A DNA stretch of 64,000 bases from Arthrobacter sp. PM3 (GTDB taxonomy: Bacteria > Actinomycetota > Actinomycetes > Actinomycetales > Micrococcaceae), in the NCBI RefSeq assembly GCF_003352915.1, contig NZ_CP022314.1, positions 3,280,930 to 3,344,929 of the forward strand, read 5' to 3'. The notes beneath the pieces are model-generated. The model saw only the letters and a list, made by a program, of their open reading frames with translations, made no database searches and was not told the origin of the DNA. Positions 29,980 through 38,975 of this stretch are shown here, in pieces; the stretch's first letter is position 1, and each line of letters opens with the position of its first letter. The translations under genes and the position numbers were made by a program.

Positions 29980-30366
29980 CTAGCTGCGCCCCAACAGTTT
30001 GCGCAGGGTCTCTGCCTCGGTGTCCGTGACGGAACCGATGAAACGGGCCAGCACGGCCTCGCGGTCCGGAGCGGAGCCGAGGACCTCATGCATCAGTTCC
30101 GCGGTGTGGTCCGCGCGGCTGGACACGGCCTGGTAGCGGTGCGGCCGGGTGCCGCGTTCGCGCTCCACCAGGCCCTTGCGCTCAAGGCGGGACAGTACGG
30201 TCAGCACGGTGGTGACCGCGAGGTCCTTGCCCTCATGGCCGGCGGTGCCGTCCTGCGGCCGGGTGCTCTGTGCGAGCAGATCGCGCAGGGTGTTGGCGGT
30301 CGCAGCTTCCTGGCTTGCCCAGAGCAGGTCCATCACTGCCCGTTCCAGTTCTCCGAGACTTGCCAT
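29980..30366 (-). CDS. BlaI/MecI/CopY-family transcriptional repressor
   Basis: A 128-aa winged-helix repressor: MASLGELERAVMDLLWASQE is the typical N-terminus, TTVLTVLSRLERKGLVERER (~50-69) the recognition helix and wing, and HEVLGSAPDREAVLARFIGS the dimerisation region. ATG 30366 is preferred over an ATG 12 codons upstream because MASLGELE aligns with the family start. It is the first gene of a two-gene operon with the M56 peptidase. Three TTCTACA/TGTAGAA-type dyads between it and cydA are its likely operators, so it probably represses itself and the cyd operon. Confidence 0.9.
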   Translation of the reverse strand: MASLGELERAVMDLLWASQEAATANTLRDLLAQSTRPQDGTAGHEGKDLAVTTVLTVLSRLERKGLVERERGTRPHRYQAVSSRADHTAELMHEVLGSAPDREAVLARFIGSVTDTEAETLRKLLGRS

Positions 30367-30450
30367 TCCGTTCGTCCTTCTACGCTGCCGCTCCGGCGTC
30401 ATGCTGTGAAAAAGCTGGTGCCTGCCGGGGCGGTTTATGTGGATACTTCG

Positions 30451-30456
30451 TTTATA
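30451..30456 (-). promoter_or_regulatory. Candidate -10 box of blaI-M56 operon
   Basis: TATAAA on the minus strand, about 85 bases upstream of the repressor start, within a conspicuously AT-rich stretch. The -35 position would fall at 30474-30479, next to the dyad at 30481-30497. No good -35 hexamer is visible. Confidence 0.4.
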
Positions 30457-30480
30457 AATCTACCGGGTTTTGCAGATTCT

Positions 30481-30497
30481 TTCTACATGGAGTAGAA
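30481..30497. promoter_or_regulatory. BlaI-type operator candidate 1
   Basis: TTCTACA-TGG-AGTAGAA, one mismatch from a perfect 7-3-7 dyad. It lies on the repressor side of the divergent region beside the candidate -35 of blaI. BlaI/MecI/CopY proteins bind dyads built on TACA/TGTA. Confidence 0.7.
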
Positions 30498-30624
30498 CAC
30501 GGCGGCCCGGCGTGTCGCGCGACAGTGCCGCAGGGGCCCGGATTGGCCGGCCGGGGGCTGTGGCGCCACCATTGCGGGCCATGACGCGCCGTGGGAGTCT
30601 GGGTTACGAGTACGCCGCCATGTG

Positions 30625-30641
30625 TTCTACACTCTGTAGAA
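30625..30641. promoter_or_regulatory. BlaI-type operator candidate 2
   Basis: TTCTACA-CTC-TGTAGAA, a perfect 7-3-7 dyad, 57 bp before the cydA start. A possible -10 (TACACT, 30628-30633) lies inside it, so occupancy would block transcription. Confidence 0.8.
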
Positions 30642-30647
30642 GTATCA

Positions 30648-30666
30648 CTTCTACGCTACGTAGAAG
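30648..30666. promoter_or_regulatory. BlaI-type operator candidate 3
   Basis: CTTCTACG-CTA-CGTAGAAG, a perfect 8-3-8 dyad centred 24 bp from operator 2, just before the cydA leader. It shares the TTCTAC/GTAGAA core. Confidence 0.8.
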
Positions 30667-30697
30667 TTGCTCGAACCTAGCAAAAGTAGGGACTGCC

Positions 30698-32299
30698 TTG
30701 GACGCCTTGGAAATCGCACGCTGGCAATTCGGAATCACCACGGTCTACCACTTCATGATGGTGCCGCTCACGATCGGCCTGGGCCTGGTGGTGGCCGTGA
30801 TCCAGACGCTCTGGTACCGCACCGGCAAGCCGGAGTACCTCCGGATGACCAAGTTCTGGGGCAAGCTGTTCCTGATCAACTTCATCATGGGCGTCGCCAC
30901 CGGCATCGTGCAGGAATTCCAGTTCGGCATGGCCTGGAGCGAATACAGCCGCTTCGTCGGTGACGTGTTCGGCGCCCCGCTGGCCATGGAAGCGCTCCTG
31001 GCCTTCTTCGTCGAGTCGACGTTCCTGGGCCTGTGGATCTTCGGCTGGAAGCAGCTCAAGCCTGCCCTCCACCTGGCCTGCCTGTGGATCGCCGTCATCG
31101 GCTCCGTCTTCTCGGCCTACTTCATCATTGTGGCCAACAGCTGGATGCAGCACCCGGTCGGCGTCGAAATGGTCAACGGCCGGCCGGTCATGACCGATGC
31201 CTGGGCCGTGTTCACCAACAACACCGCACTCGTCGCCGTGCCGCACACCCTCTTCGGTGCCCTCGCCGTCGCGGGTGCCTTCCTCCTCGGCATCGCCTGG
31301 TACCACCTGTGGCGCCGCCGCCACGACGGCATCGACACGATCGGCGCCGACGGCAAGGTAGTTCCGGGCGAGGCAGCCGGCATCCCCGGACGCGACCGTA
31401 CCGACCACACCGTCTGGATCCGCTCGCTGCGGATCGGCGCCGTCGTCGCCATGATCTCCTTCGCCGGCACCGCCGTCACCGGCGACCTGCAGGGCAAGCT
31501 GATGTTCGAACAGCAGCCCATGAAGATGGCCGCCGCCGAGGCAGCCTGCCACGACGGCACCGGCTTCTCGGTCCTCAGCGTCGGCAACCTTGGATCCAAG
31601 AACTGTGACGACATCGTGGCCGTGATCGAAGTCCCCGGCATCCTGTCCTTCCTGGCGAAGGGCGACTTCACCACCGAGGTCAAGGGCGTCAACAGCCTGC
31701 TCGATGAGTACCAGGCCAAGTACGGCAGCACCCTGCCGGACAACCCCATCTACGGGGACCGTGCCGGCCAGCCAATCCAGTACGTCCCCGTCATGGAAGT
31801 CACCTACTGGGGCTTCCGGATGATGATCGGCTTCGGCGGGATCGCCGCCCTCGCCGCCCTCGTGGCGCTCTGGGCCACGCGCAAGGGCACCGTGCCGGCC
31901 TCCCGCGGCCTCATGCGCCTGGCCGTGTTCGGCATCCTCGCGCCGTTCGGCGCCAACGCCGCAGGCTGGATCTTCACCGAGATGGGCCGCCAGCCGTTCG
32001 TCGTCGCCCCGAACCCGGACCCCAGCGGCATCGACCAGGTCTTCATGTTCACCGCCGCAGCCGTCTCACCCGGGGTTTCCGCCGGCGAAATCCTGACCTC
32101 GCTCGTGGTCCTGACCGCGATCTACGCCGTGCTGCTGGTGGTCGAGGTCAAACTCCTGGTCAAGTACATCCGCGGCGGCGTGGTGGCAGCCATGCCGGAA
32201 CTCGCGCACGCCCCGGCCGGCAAGTCCGACGACGGCACGCCGCCGGGCGGTACACCGGGCAAGCCCGAGGGCGACGACGTCCTGGCCTTCGCCTACTAA
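30698..32299 (+). CDS. cydA: Cytochrome bd oxidase subunit I
   Basis: A 533-aa haem-binding subunit of the high-affinity quinol oxidase. H18 (TTVYHFMMVPL) corresponds to the haem b595 ligand, and GWIFTEMGRQPF near residue 425 is the conserved GWxxxExGRQP motif. About nine membrane helices and a short Q-loop are visible. TTG 30698, with AGTAGGGA about 6 bases upstream, is the natural start; in-frame codons before it lie in the operator array. It is first gene of a cydA-cydB-cydDC operon and probably repressed by the divergent BlaI-type protein. Confidence 0.95.
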   Translation: MDALEIARWQFGITTVYHFMMVPLTIGLGLVVAVIQTLWYRTGKPEYLRMTKFWGKLFLINFIMGVATGIVQEFQFGMAWSEYSRFVGDVFGAPLAMEALLAFFVESTFLGLWIFGWKQLKPALHLACLWIAVIGSVFSAYFIIVANSWMQHPVGVEMVNGRPVMTDAWAVFTNNTALVAVPHTLFGALAVAGAFLLGIAWYHLWRRRHDGIDTIGADGKVVPGEAAGIPGRDRTDHTVWIRSLRIGAVVAMISFAGTAVTGDLQGKLMFEQQPMKMAAAEAACHDGTGFSVLSVGNLGSKNCDDIVAVIEVPGILSFLAKGDFTTEVKGVNSLLDEYQAKYGSTLPDNPIYGDRAGQPIQYVPVMEVTYWGFRMMIGFGGIAALAALVALWATRKGTVPASRGLMRLAVFGILAPFGANAAGWIFTEMGRQPFVVAPNPDPSGIDQVFMFTAAAVSPGVSAGEILTSLVVLTAIYAVLLVVEVKLLVKYIRGGVVAAMPELAHAPAGKSDDGTPPGGTPGKPEGDDVLAFAY

Positions 32300-32363
32300 G
32301 CGCCGGCTCCGCAAACCCACCTATCCAGCAACCCCACACGTAGAAGCGCAGAGGATTCTCAGC

Positions 32364-33413
32364 ATGGAACTGCTACCCACCATCTGGTTCATTGCCATCG
32401 CGGTGCTGTGGACGGGCTATCTCTTTCTCGAGGGCTTCGACCTCGGCGTCGGCATGCTGATGAAGGGGTTCGCCCGCAACAACACAGAACGCCGAGTCCT
32501 GATCAACACGATCGGCCCGGTCTGGGACGGCAACGAAGTCTGGCTCCTGACCGCCGGCGGGGCCACCTTCGCGGCCTTCCCGCTGTGGTACGCCTCCTTG
32601 TTCTCCGCGCTGTACCTGCCGCTCCTGCTGGTCCTCGTGGCGCTCATCTTCCGTGCGGTCGCCTTTGAATACCGGGGCAAGGTGGACAACCCCCGGTGGC
32701 GTGCCCGGTGGGACTGGGCCATTTCGGCAGGCTCCTTCGTCGCGGCCTTCGGTGTCGGCGCCGCCCTGGCGCTGACCACCACCGGCCTGCCGGTTGACGC
32801 CAACGGGGACCGCGTAGGCGGCCCGTTTGCCTGGTTCAGCGGCTACGCCGTCCTCGGCGGCCTCGCCGTCGTCGGGTTCTCCCTCCTGCACGGGCTGGGC
32901 TTCCTGGCGCTGAAGACCGACGGCGAGGTCCGCCACCGTGCGCGGGCATGGTTTGTCCGGCTCCTGCCCGTTCTGCTGTTGCCGATCGCGGGCTGGGCGG
33001 TGAGCCTGCAGCTGCTCAGCGGCGAAGCGTGGACCATGGCCGCCGTCGTCGCCGCCGTCGTGGCGGCCGTGCTGGCCTGGAATTTCGCCCGCAAGGGCGC
33101 CGAAGGCCGCGCCTTCGTGTCGCTGGGTGCCTTCCTCCTGCTCGGCAGCGCCGCCATCTTCGGTGCCGCCTTCCCGGTGGTGCTGCCCTCCACCCTGGAT
33201 CCGGCGTTCAACCTGACCATCTACAACGCCTCGTCCTCGGACTACACGCTGGGCCTGATGAGCATCGTGGCCTGCATCGGCCTGCCGCTGGTCCTGGCCT
33301 ACCAGGCCTGGACGTACTGGGTGTTCCGGCGCCGGGTCAGCGCGGCCCACATCCCCGAGGCCCACAGCTTCCTGCCCGCGATTGCCGCCAAAGCCCTGGC
33401 ACCCAAGGACTAA
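32364..33413 (+). CDS. cydB: Cytochrome bd oxidase subunit II
   Basis: A 349-aa membrane subunit pairing with CydA. The N-terminal IWFIAIAVLWTGYLFLEGFDLGVGM and GPVWDGNEVWLLTAGGATFAAFP-type segments (landmarks at ~7-30 and 51-73) define CydB. It starts 64 bp behind cydA and ends 7 bp before cydDC, so it is clearly part of the same operon. Confidence 0.95.
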   Translation: MELLPTIWFIAIAVLWTGYLFLEGFDLGVGMLMKGFARNNTERRVLINTIGPVWDGNEVWLLTAGGATFAAFPLWYASLFSALYLPLLLVLVALIFRAVAFEYRGKVDNPRWRARWDWAISAGSFVAAFGVGAALALTTTGLPVDANGDRVGGPFAWFSGYAVLGGLAVVGFSLLHGLGFLALKTDGEVRHRARAWFVRLLPVLLLPIAGWAVSLQLLSGEAWTMAAVVAAVVAAVLAWNFARKGAEGRAFVSLGAFLLLGSAAIFGAAFPVVLPSTLDPAFNLTIYNASSSDYTLGLMSIVACIGLPLVLAYQAWTYWVFRRRVSAAHIPEAHSFLPAIAAKALAPKD

Positions 33414-33420
33414 CCGACTG

Positions 33421-36400
33421 ATGAGAACCTTCCCCGCCGGCCCCGCAACCCGTTCCGCGCTCTACCTGCTGGGCCTGCTGGCCGCCCTGAAGGCCCTGTC
33501 GCTCGTTCTGATGGGTCAGGCCGTCGCATCGATGCTTGCCGGGCTGGCGGCGCAGGACCCTGCCTGGGCGGGGCAGCTCGCGCTGGGGGCCGCCGGGGCC
33601 GTGCTCCGGTCAGTGACCGTGTGGGCCCAGTCGGTGGCCTCGCGCCGGGCGGCGCTCGGCGTGAAGGAGGAGTTGCGCTCGCAGTTGCTGGCAAAGGCGC
33701 TCAGGACCGGGACGCGGACGGCCGGGCCCGCGGACGGCGGCCTCGCCGTCCTGGCCACCCGGGGGCTGGATGCCCTGGATAGCTACTACACCCAGTACCT
33801 GCCCGCACTCGTGAACTGCGCCGCCATCCCGCTGCTGCTGGGGGCGCGCATCCTGTTCGCGGACTGGATCAGCGCGGTGGTGATCGTCCTGACCGTCCCG
33901 CTGGTGCCCCTGTTCATGGTGCTGATCGGCCGGTACACCCAGGACCGGGTCCGGGAAGCCCAGTCGGCGCTGGCCAGGCTGTCCGGCCACATGCTCGAAC
34001 TCGCCAAGGGCCTGCCCGTCCTGGTCGGCCTGGGCCGGGCAACTGCCCAGCGCAAGGCACTGGAGGACATGTCCGAGGAATACCGTTCCCGGACCATGGG
34101 CACGCTGCGCACGGCCTTCCTCTCAGCCCTGGCCCTGGAACTCATCGCGACGATTTCCGTGGCCGTGGTTGCCGTGTTCATCGGCGTCCGCCTGGTGCAC
34201 GGCGACATGGCGCTCGAAGCCGGGCTCCTGGCGCTGATCCTGGCTCCGGACTGCTACCTGCCGCTCCGGGAGCTCGGCACCGCGCACCACGCGAGCGACG
34301 ACGGCCGGGCCGCGCTCGCCGAGACCACCGCGGTGCTCGCCGAACCGGGCGCCGAGCCGCTCGTCCCGGCCCGGGCCATGGCACGGACCACCGGGCGGGA
34401 CACCGCTGCTGCCGGGGCCGGTCTTCCGCACGTCACAGCCGCCGGTCTTCCCGACGTCACCGCGGACGGCTTGACGGTCCGCTTCCGCGGACGCACGGAC
34501 GCCGCCGTCGGCCCGATCAGCTTCACCGCCGCCGCCGGCCGGATCACGGCCCTGGACGGGCCCAGCGGTGCGGGCAAGAGCACCATCCTCGGTGTCCTCG
34601 CCGGGACCGTCGGGACCGGCGCGGGAACCGAGGTTACCGGGCGGATCGGCGGATTTACGACGGCGGAGCTCGCCTGGGTGCCGCAGCACCCCGTCATGGT
34701 GGCCCCGACAGCGCTGGACGAGGTCCGCTTGTACTTGGGCGCAGACGACGATCCGGCTGCGCGGGGGTGCCTGGCAGCGGTGGCGGCGGGTCACCTCGCG
34801 GACAAGCACCCGGCCGAGCTGAGCCCGGGGGAGCTGCGGCGCGTGGCGCTGGCGCGTGGGCTGGCAAGAATCGAGGCCGGCGCCACCGTGCTGCTCCTCG
34901 ATGAACCGACCGCCCACCTGGACCGTGAGTCGGCCACCGTGGTCAGCCGGGCACTCTCCGGCCTCCGGGGCCGCGTCACCGTATTGCTCGTGGCGCACGA
35001 CCGGCAGACGCGGGAGCTGGCCGACGAGCTCGTCGCGGTCGCGCCGCACAGCCGGTACAACAGCATCCCGGAGCCGGAACCCGTCGTGCCGGCGCCGTCG
35101 ACCGCCGCGGCCGCGGTCCCGGCCCCTGTCCCGGTGTCGGGAACAGGGGTCCCCGCGCGGCATGCCACAGCCAAAGCGTCCGCCCCGGCACCTTCACCGG
35201 CGCCCGCACCGATTACGGCACTCCTGCGAGGTCTGCTGGCTCCCGTCGCAGGCCGCTTCACGGCCGCCGGAGCCGTGGGGACCCTGGCGGCGCTGTTCGC
35301 CGTCGCCCTCGCCGGACTGTCCGGCTGGCTGATCATCCGCGCCAGTGAACAGCCGCCCATTCTGTACCTGCTCACCGCGATCGTCGGCGTGAGGTTCTTC
35401 GGCGTCGGCAGGGCGGCGCTGCGGTACGCCGAGCGGCTGCTGCTGCACGACGCCGTGTTCGCCGCCCTGACCAGGCTACGCGGCCGGCTCTGGGAGTCGC
35501 TGAGCCGCCGCGCCCTGTCGCTGCGTCGGCTCCTGCAGGGCGGCAACGTCCTGGGAACGGTGGTGGACGACGTCGACACGGTCCGGGATCTCCTGCCCCG
35601 CGTCGTGCTGCCGCCGGTGATCGCAGCCGCTGTCGCCGCGGCGGCGATGATCGGGGTTAGTGTGCTGCTCCCGGCGGCGCTTCCCGCCGTCGTAACTTCC
35701 GCGATCCTGAGCATTGTCATCGCCCCGGCGCTGGCGTTGGCGGCCGACCGCATGTCCGCAGGCACGGAACAGCGCCTCCGCTCCGGCGTGCTGCGGGATG
35801 TCGCCGCAGCCCTGGATGCCCGTGCAGAACTTCACGTCAACGGCGTGACTGGTCCCGTGCTTGGTGCGATCGGGAAGGCCGACCGGTCCGCCACCGCCGC
35901 CTCCCAGCGTCAGGCGTGGGCCGAAGGCCTCGGCCAGTCCCTGACGGTCCTCGCCTGCGCCGGCGCGGCGCTGGCCAGCGCCGTCCTGGCCGCGCCGCAG
36001 GTTCTTGGCGGTGCGGTCCAGCCGGCGACGGTCGCCGTCGTCGTCCTGGCACAGCTCGCCCTCGTGGAACCGTATGCGGCCATCACGACGGCGGTGCGGC
36101 AGTACCCGGCGCTGCGTGCAGTGCTGCGGCGCATCGATGAGGCCGGCGTCCTGGAACCGGGGACGCGGCGGGACCAGGAAGGTCCCGAGACGGCGACCGG
36201 CGGACTGGTGCACATTGCGGGGCTGCCAGGCGGCAGGCCCGGCATCGAGCTGGCCGATCTCGCCGCGGCGTGGCCAGGCGGCGGCAACGTCTTCACCGGT
36301 CTCACGGCCACGGCCGCCCCGGGACGCTGGCTGGCCGTCACCGGTGCCTCCGGCTCCGGAAAATCCACCTTGCTCGCCGTGATCCTGGGTTTCCTCCCGG

Positions 36401-36915
36401 CCGCCGGCGGCCAGCTGTTCCTGAGCGGCCGGGCAGCGTGGTGCCCGCAGGAGGCGCATCTGTTCGACTCCACCATCCGCGGCAATCTTCTGCTGGGCCG
36501 GCCGGAGCAGCCGGCGGCGGGCCGTGGCGGCGTGGGCGGGGAGGAGCAGATGCACGCGGCGCTCAACGCCGTGGGGCTTGGACCGGTGATGGCCCGCCTC
36601 GAGCACGGACTGGACACCCGGATCGGGCCGGGCGGGGCGTTCCTCAGCGGCGGGGAGCGCCAGCGGCTCGCCGTTGCGCGGACGCTCATGACCGGGGCGG
36701 ATGTCATCCTGCTTGACGAACCGACGGCGCACCTTGATGCGGAGGCGGGGCGGCTGATGCTCGCCCAGCTGAGGGACGGTCTGCAGGACCGGACCGTGGT
36801 CCTCGTGACACACAATCCGGACGACATCGACCCGGCCGATCACCGCCTGGACCTCGATGCCGCGGCTGCTTCCGGCGAGGGACCGGCCCCGGCGGCGGTG
36901 CTGGCGCTCGGGTAA
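33421..36915 (+). CDS. cydDC: Fused CydD-CydC ABC exporter for cytochrome bd assembly
   Basis: An 1164-aa fusion of two TM-plus-ATPase half transporters that exports thiols needed for bd oxidase maturation. First half: Walker A GPSGAGKST (380-388), signature LSPGELRR (467-474), Walker B VLLLDEPTAHLD (490-501). Second half: GASGSGKST (975-983), LSGGERQR (1075-1082), VILLDEPTAHLD. The first signature has Pro for the first Gly, hinting at asymmetric ATP sites. A Pro/Ala-rich linker (~550-600) joins the halves. ATG 33421 lies 7 bp after cydB. Confidence 0.94.
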   Translation: MRTFPAGPATRSALYLLGLLAALKALSLVLMGQAVASMLAGLAAQDPAWAGQLALGAAGAVLRSVTVWAQSVASRRAALGVKEELRSQLLAKALRTGTRTAGPADGGLAVLATRGLDALDSYYTQYLPALVNCAAIPLLLGARILFADWISAVVIVLTVPLVPLFMVLIGRYTQDRVREAQSALARLSGHMLELAKGLPVLVGLGRATAQRKALEDMSEEYRSRTMGTLRTAFLSALALELIATISVAVVAVFIGVRLVHGDMALEAGLLALILAPDCYLPLRELGTAHHASDDGRAALAETTAVLAEPGAEPLVPARAMARTTGRDTAAAGAGLPHVTAAGLPDVTADGLTVRFRGRTDAAVGPISFTAAAGRITALDGPSGAGKSTILGVLAGTVGTGAGTEVTGRIGGFTTAELAWVPQHPVMVAPTALDEVRLYLGADDDPAARGCLAAVAAGHLADKHPAELSPGELRRVALARGLARIEAGATVLLLDEPTAHLDRESATVVSRALSGLRGRVTVLLVAHDRQTRELADELVAVAPHSRYNSIPEPEPVVPAPSTAAAAVPAPVPVSGTGVPARHATAKASAPAPSPAPAPITALLRGLLAPVAGRFTAAGAVGTLAALFAVALAGLSGWLIIRASEQPPILYLLTAIVGVRFFGVGRAALRYAERLLLHDAVFAALTRLRGRLWESLSRRALSLRRLLQGGNVLGTVVDDVDTVRDLLPRVVLPPVIAAAVAAAAMIGVSVLLPAALPAVVTSAILSIVIAPALALAADRMSAGTEQRLRSGVLRDVAAALDARAELHVNGVTGPVLGAIGKADRSATAASQRQAWAEGLGQSLTVLACAGAALASAVLAAPQVLGGAVQPATVAVVVLAQLALVEPYAAITTAVRQYPALRAVLRRIDEAGVLEPGTRRDQEGPETATGGLVHIAGLPGGRPGIELADLAAAWPGGGNVFTGLTATAAPGRWLAVTGASGSGKSTLLAVILGFLPAAGGQLFLSGRAAWCPQEAHLFDSTIRGNLLLGRPEQPAAGRGGVGGEEQMHAALNAVGLGPVMARLEHGLDTRIGPGGAFLSGGERQRLAVARTLMTGADVILLDEPTAHLDAEAGRLMLAQLRDGLQDRTVVLVTHNPDDIDPADHRLDLDAAAASGEGPAPAAVLALG

Positions 36916-36936
36916 GGCGGCCGTTAGCCTGTTGCA

Positions 36937-38073
36937 ATGAACCGACTCGGTGAGCCACAGCCCCGGCCCGCGCTCGATCCGCGGCTCAGCTGGCGGGCGC
37001 CGGAACAGCGCGACCTGGAGGCCTGGGCGGCATTGATCGCCCGCACGGCCGCCGTCGAGCAACCCGTCTGGTTCGAGCGCCGCGCGGACCTGGAACAAAT
37101 CATGGAGTCGAAGAACAACCCGGTGGCGGCGAACGCCATCCTCGGCATCGACCCGGATGGTGTCGCACGGGCGTACGCCCGGATCACCAAGAACCAGGAC
37201 GGTGACAAGGCCACCGGGTACGGCTGCGTCGATCCCGAATGGCAAGGGAGCGGGATCGGCACCGGGCTGCTGGGCTGGATGGAGGACCGCACGCGGGAGC
37301 GCTTCGCCGAGGACGCCGGGGGTGCGGCGGGTTCCATGGGCGAGCCGGCGGCGGCAACGGCGACGATACAGGCGTCGCGCCCGAAACTGCGGCTCTACAT
37401 GGAGCAGCAGCACCAGCACCAGGCGGCCCTGTTCGCCGAATCCGGCTACAGCGTCGTCCGCTACTACAACGAGATGCACCGGCCGCTGGGCCAGGACCTG
37501 CCGGCCGTGGTCCTGGATCCCGGGCTGGAGTTGGTGACCTTCGGCCCGGAGCTGCATGAGCCCGTCCGGCTGGCCCACAATGCGGCCTTTCAGGACCACT
37601 GGGGCAGCGAACCGCGGGATGAAGAGGGCTGGGGATTCGTCGTGAACGATCCCCAGGCCCGCCCGGACCTCAGCGGAGTGGTGCTGGAGAGGGCCACGGG
37701 AATGGTGGCGGGCTATCAGCTCGCCACGCACGACGCCGAGGCGGCCCTGACGCGCGGCGTCCGCGAGGGCTACACGGAGCTCCTCGGGGTGAGGCGGGAG
37801 TTCCGTGGCCGGGGCATCGCGCAGGCGCTGCTCTCTGATGCCATGCGCCGCTTCGCCGCTGCGGGCATGGACGTGGCGTCCCTGGACGTCGATTCGGAAA
37901 ACCCGACCGGCGCCCTGGCCCTCTACGTCAAGATGGGGTACGCCCCGGTAAACCGGAGCATGGCATGGGACAAGGAGCTCCCGCCGGCTGCGGGGTGTGG
38001 CCTGTCACCGGTGCCGGCTGCAGCCGGACATGCCGTGCAGTTCAGGGCCGCACTGGCCTCAGGCATGGCATAG
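36937..38073 (+). CDS. Tandem GNAT-domain acetyltransferase
   Basis: A 378-aa protein with two GNAT folds. The acetyl-CoA loops are QGSGIGTGLL (~residues 104-113) in the N-terminal half and FRGRGIAQALL (~289-299) in the C-terminal half, the latter followed by DVDSENPTGALALYVKMGY. The layout is like mycothiol synthase MshD, but the sequence context does not prove that role; other actinobacterial double-GNAT proteins have unknown substrates. The start is 21 bp behind cydDC without an obvious ribosome-binding site. Confidence 0.85.
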   Translation: MNRLGEPQPRPALDPRLSWRAPEQRDLEAWAALIARTAAVEQPVWFERRADLEQIMESKNNPVAANAILGIDPDGVARAYARITKNQDGDKATGYGCVDPEWQGSGIGTGLLGWMEDRTRERFAEDAGGAAGSMGEPAAATATIQASRPKLRLYMEQQHQHQAALFAESGYSVVRYYNEMHRPLGQDLPAVVLDPGLELVTFGPELHEPVRLAHNAAFQDHWGSEPRDEEGWGFVVNDPQARPDLSGVVLERATGMVAGYQLATHDAEAALTRGVREGYTELLGVRREFRGRGIAQALLSDAMRRFAAAGMDVASLDVDSENPTGALALYVKMGYAPVNRSMAWDKELPPAAGCGLSPVPAAAGHAVQFRAALASGMA

Positions 38074-38082
38074 ACTTCCGGC

Positions 38083-38235
38083 ATGGGACTAATAATCACA
38101 CTACTTATTATTTGGCTGATTCTTTCGATTCTCGGCTTCGCCGTGAAGGGCTTGTTGTGGCTGGCCATCATCGGCCTGGTGCTGCTGGTGGCAACCGCGG
38201 TCTGGGGCTGGGTGAAGCGGAAGGCCAGGGCCTGA
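38083..38235 (+). CDS. Small hydrophobic membrane protein (50 aa)
   Basis: A 50-residue ORF read directly from the sequence: MGLIITLLIIWLILSILGFA, then a short linker and LAIIGLVLLVATAVWGWVKR, ending in basic residues. Two membrane helices form a hairpin. It starts 9 bp after the GNAT stop and is followed at once by a hairpin with a T-rich tail, so it ends this transcript. The first 15 codons are AT-rich for this genome. Similar ~50-aa hydrophobic proteins occur in many Actinobacteria without known function. Confidence 0.75.
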   Translation: MGLIITLLIIWLILSILGFAVKGLLWLAIIGLVLLVATAVWGWVKRKARA

Positions 38236-38260
38236 CGCGGGTGGTTTGATCTCAAGCGGC

Positions 38261-38300
38261 GGCGGCCGGTTCCTCACGGGGCCGGCCGCCGTTTTGTTTT
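38261..38300 (+). terminator. Intrinsic terminator
   Basis: GGCGGCCGG (38261-38269) pairs with CCGGCCGCC (38282-38290) and is followed by GTTTTGTTTT, a classical terminator for the small hydrophobic protein transcript. Confidence 0.85.
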
Positions 38301-38372
38301 GCCGTTCTGCTTGCCGTTCTGCTTGCCGGGCGTCGTGCCGCCGGGACAGCGAAGCTGAGGGCGCGCGTGCCG

Positions 38373-38891
38373 TCAGCCGTCTACATCGTGGAGGTGATGG
38401 ACGACGTCGTGCAGGAAGTACTGTGCAAAAGTCAGGACGGTGAACACCGAGCCGTTGCTCCTCGTGCCCTTGCGGTTCCAGTCGTCTTCAGTGACGCGGG
38501 CGAACGACGCGGCAATCTGCTCGCCCTCTGCAGTCAGTTCGGCACCGACCTCGGCCGGGTCGGAGTTGGCGTAGTCCTTTTCGACTGCTGTCCGGTCCTG
38601 GTCCCAGTCATCGAAGCGGGCGTCGTCCTCGGTCAGCATGAGCTGCAGGCGGTGATCGAAGAGTGTGAAGACGTCGCGGACGTGGCAGGCGTACTCAAGA
38701 ACGGACCAGGTGGATTCGTCGGGCCGTTCCGCCGCGTCCGGCCGGCGGAGCGCGGCACGCCAGCGGGGGAGCATGCTGATGACGATTCCAGGCACGGTGG
38801 CCGGCGTTGCCACCGACGCATCAAAACCGCACTCGGGGCACGGCTGTGAGAGGACCCAGGTCCAGTCTTTTGTATCCGGGATGATAGGCAT
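38373..38891 (-). CDS. DinB-superfamily protein
   Basis: A 172-aa four-helix-bundle protein. STWSVLEYACHVRDVF (~residues 80-95) carries the first DinB metal histidine (H90) and HDVVHHLHDV at the C-terminus the others. The family includes thiol-dependent (mycothiol or bacillithiol) transferases and isomerases in Actinobacteria. An N-terminal PCPECGFD adds a Cys pair. It is monocistronic, transcribed toward the terminator at 38261-38300. Confidence 0.85.
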   Translation of the reverse strand: MPIIPDTKDWTWVLSQPCPECGFDASVATPATVPGIVISMLPRWRAALRRPDAAERPDESTWSVLEYACHVRDVFTLFDHRLQLMLTEDDARFDDWDQDRTAVEKDYANSDPAEVGAELTAEGEQIAASFARVTEDDWNRKGTRSNGSVFTVLTFAQYFLHDVVHHLHDVDG

Positions 38892-38975
38892 GCCTGCAGT
38901 GTAGGTGCATTTGTGCTCCGCCCGGCACCTCCGTCCATGATGGCGTCATCCCCGGCGTTGCATGGGGGCGAAAAA

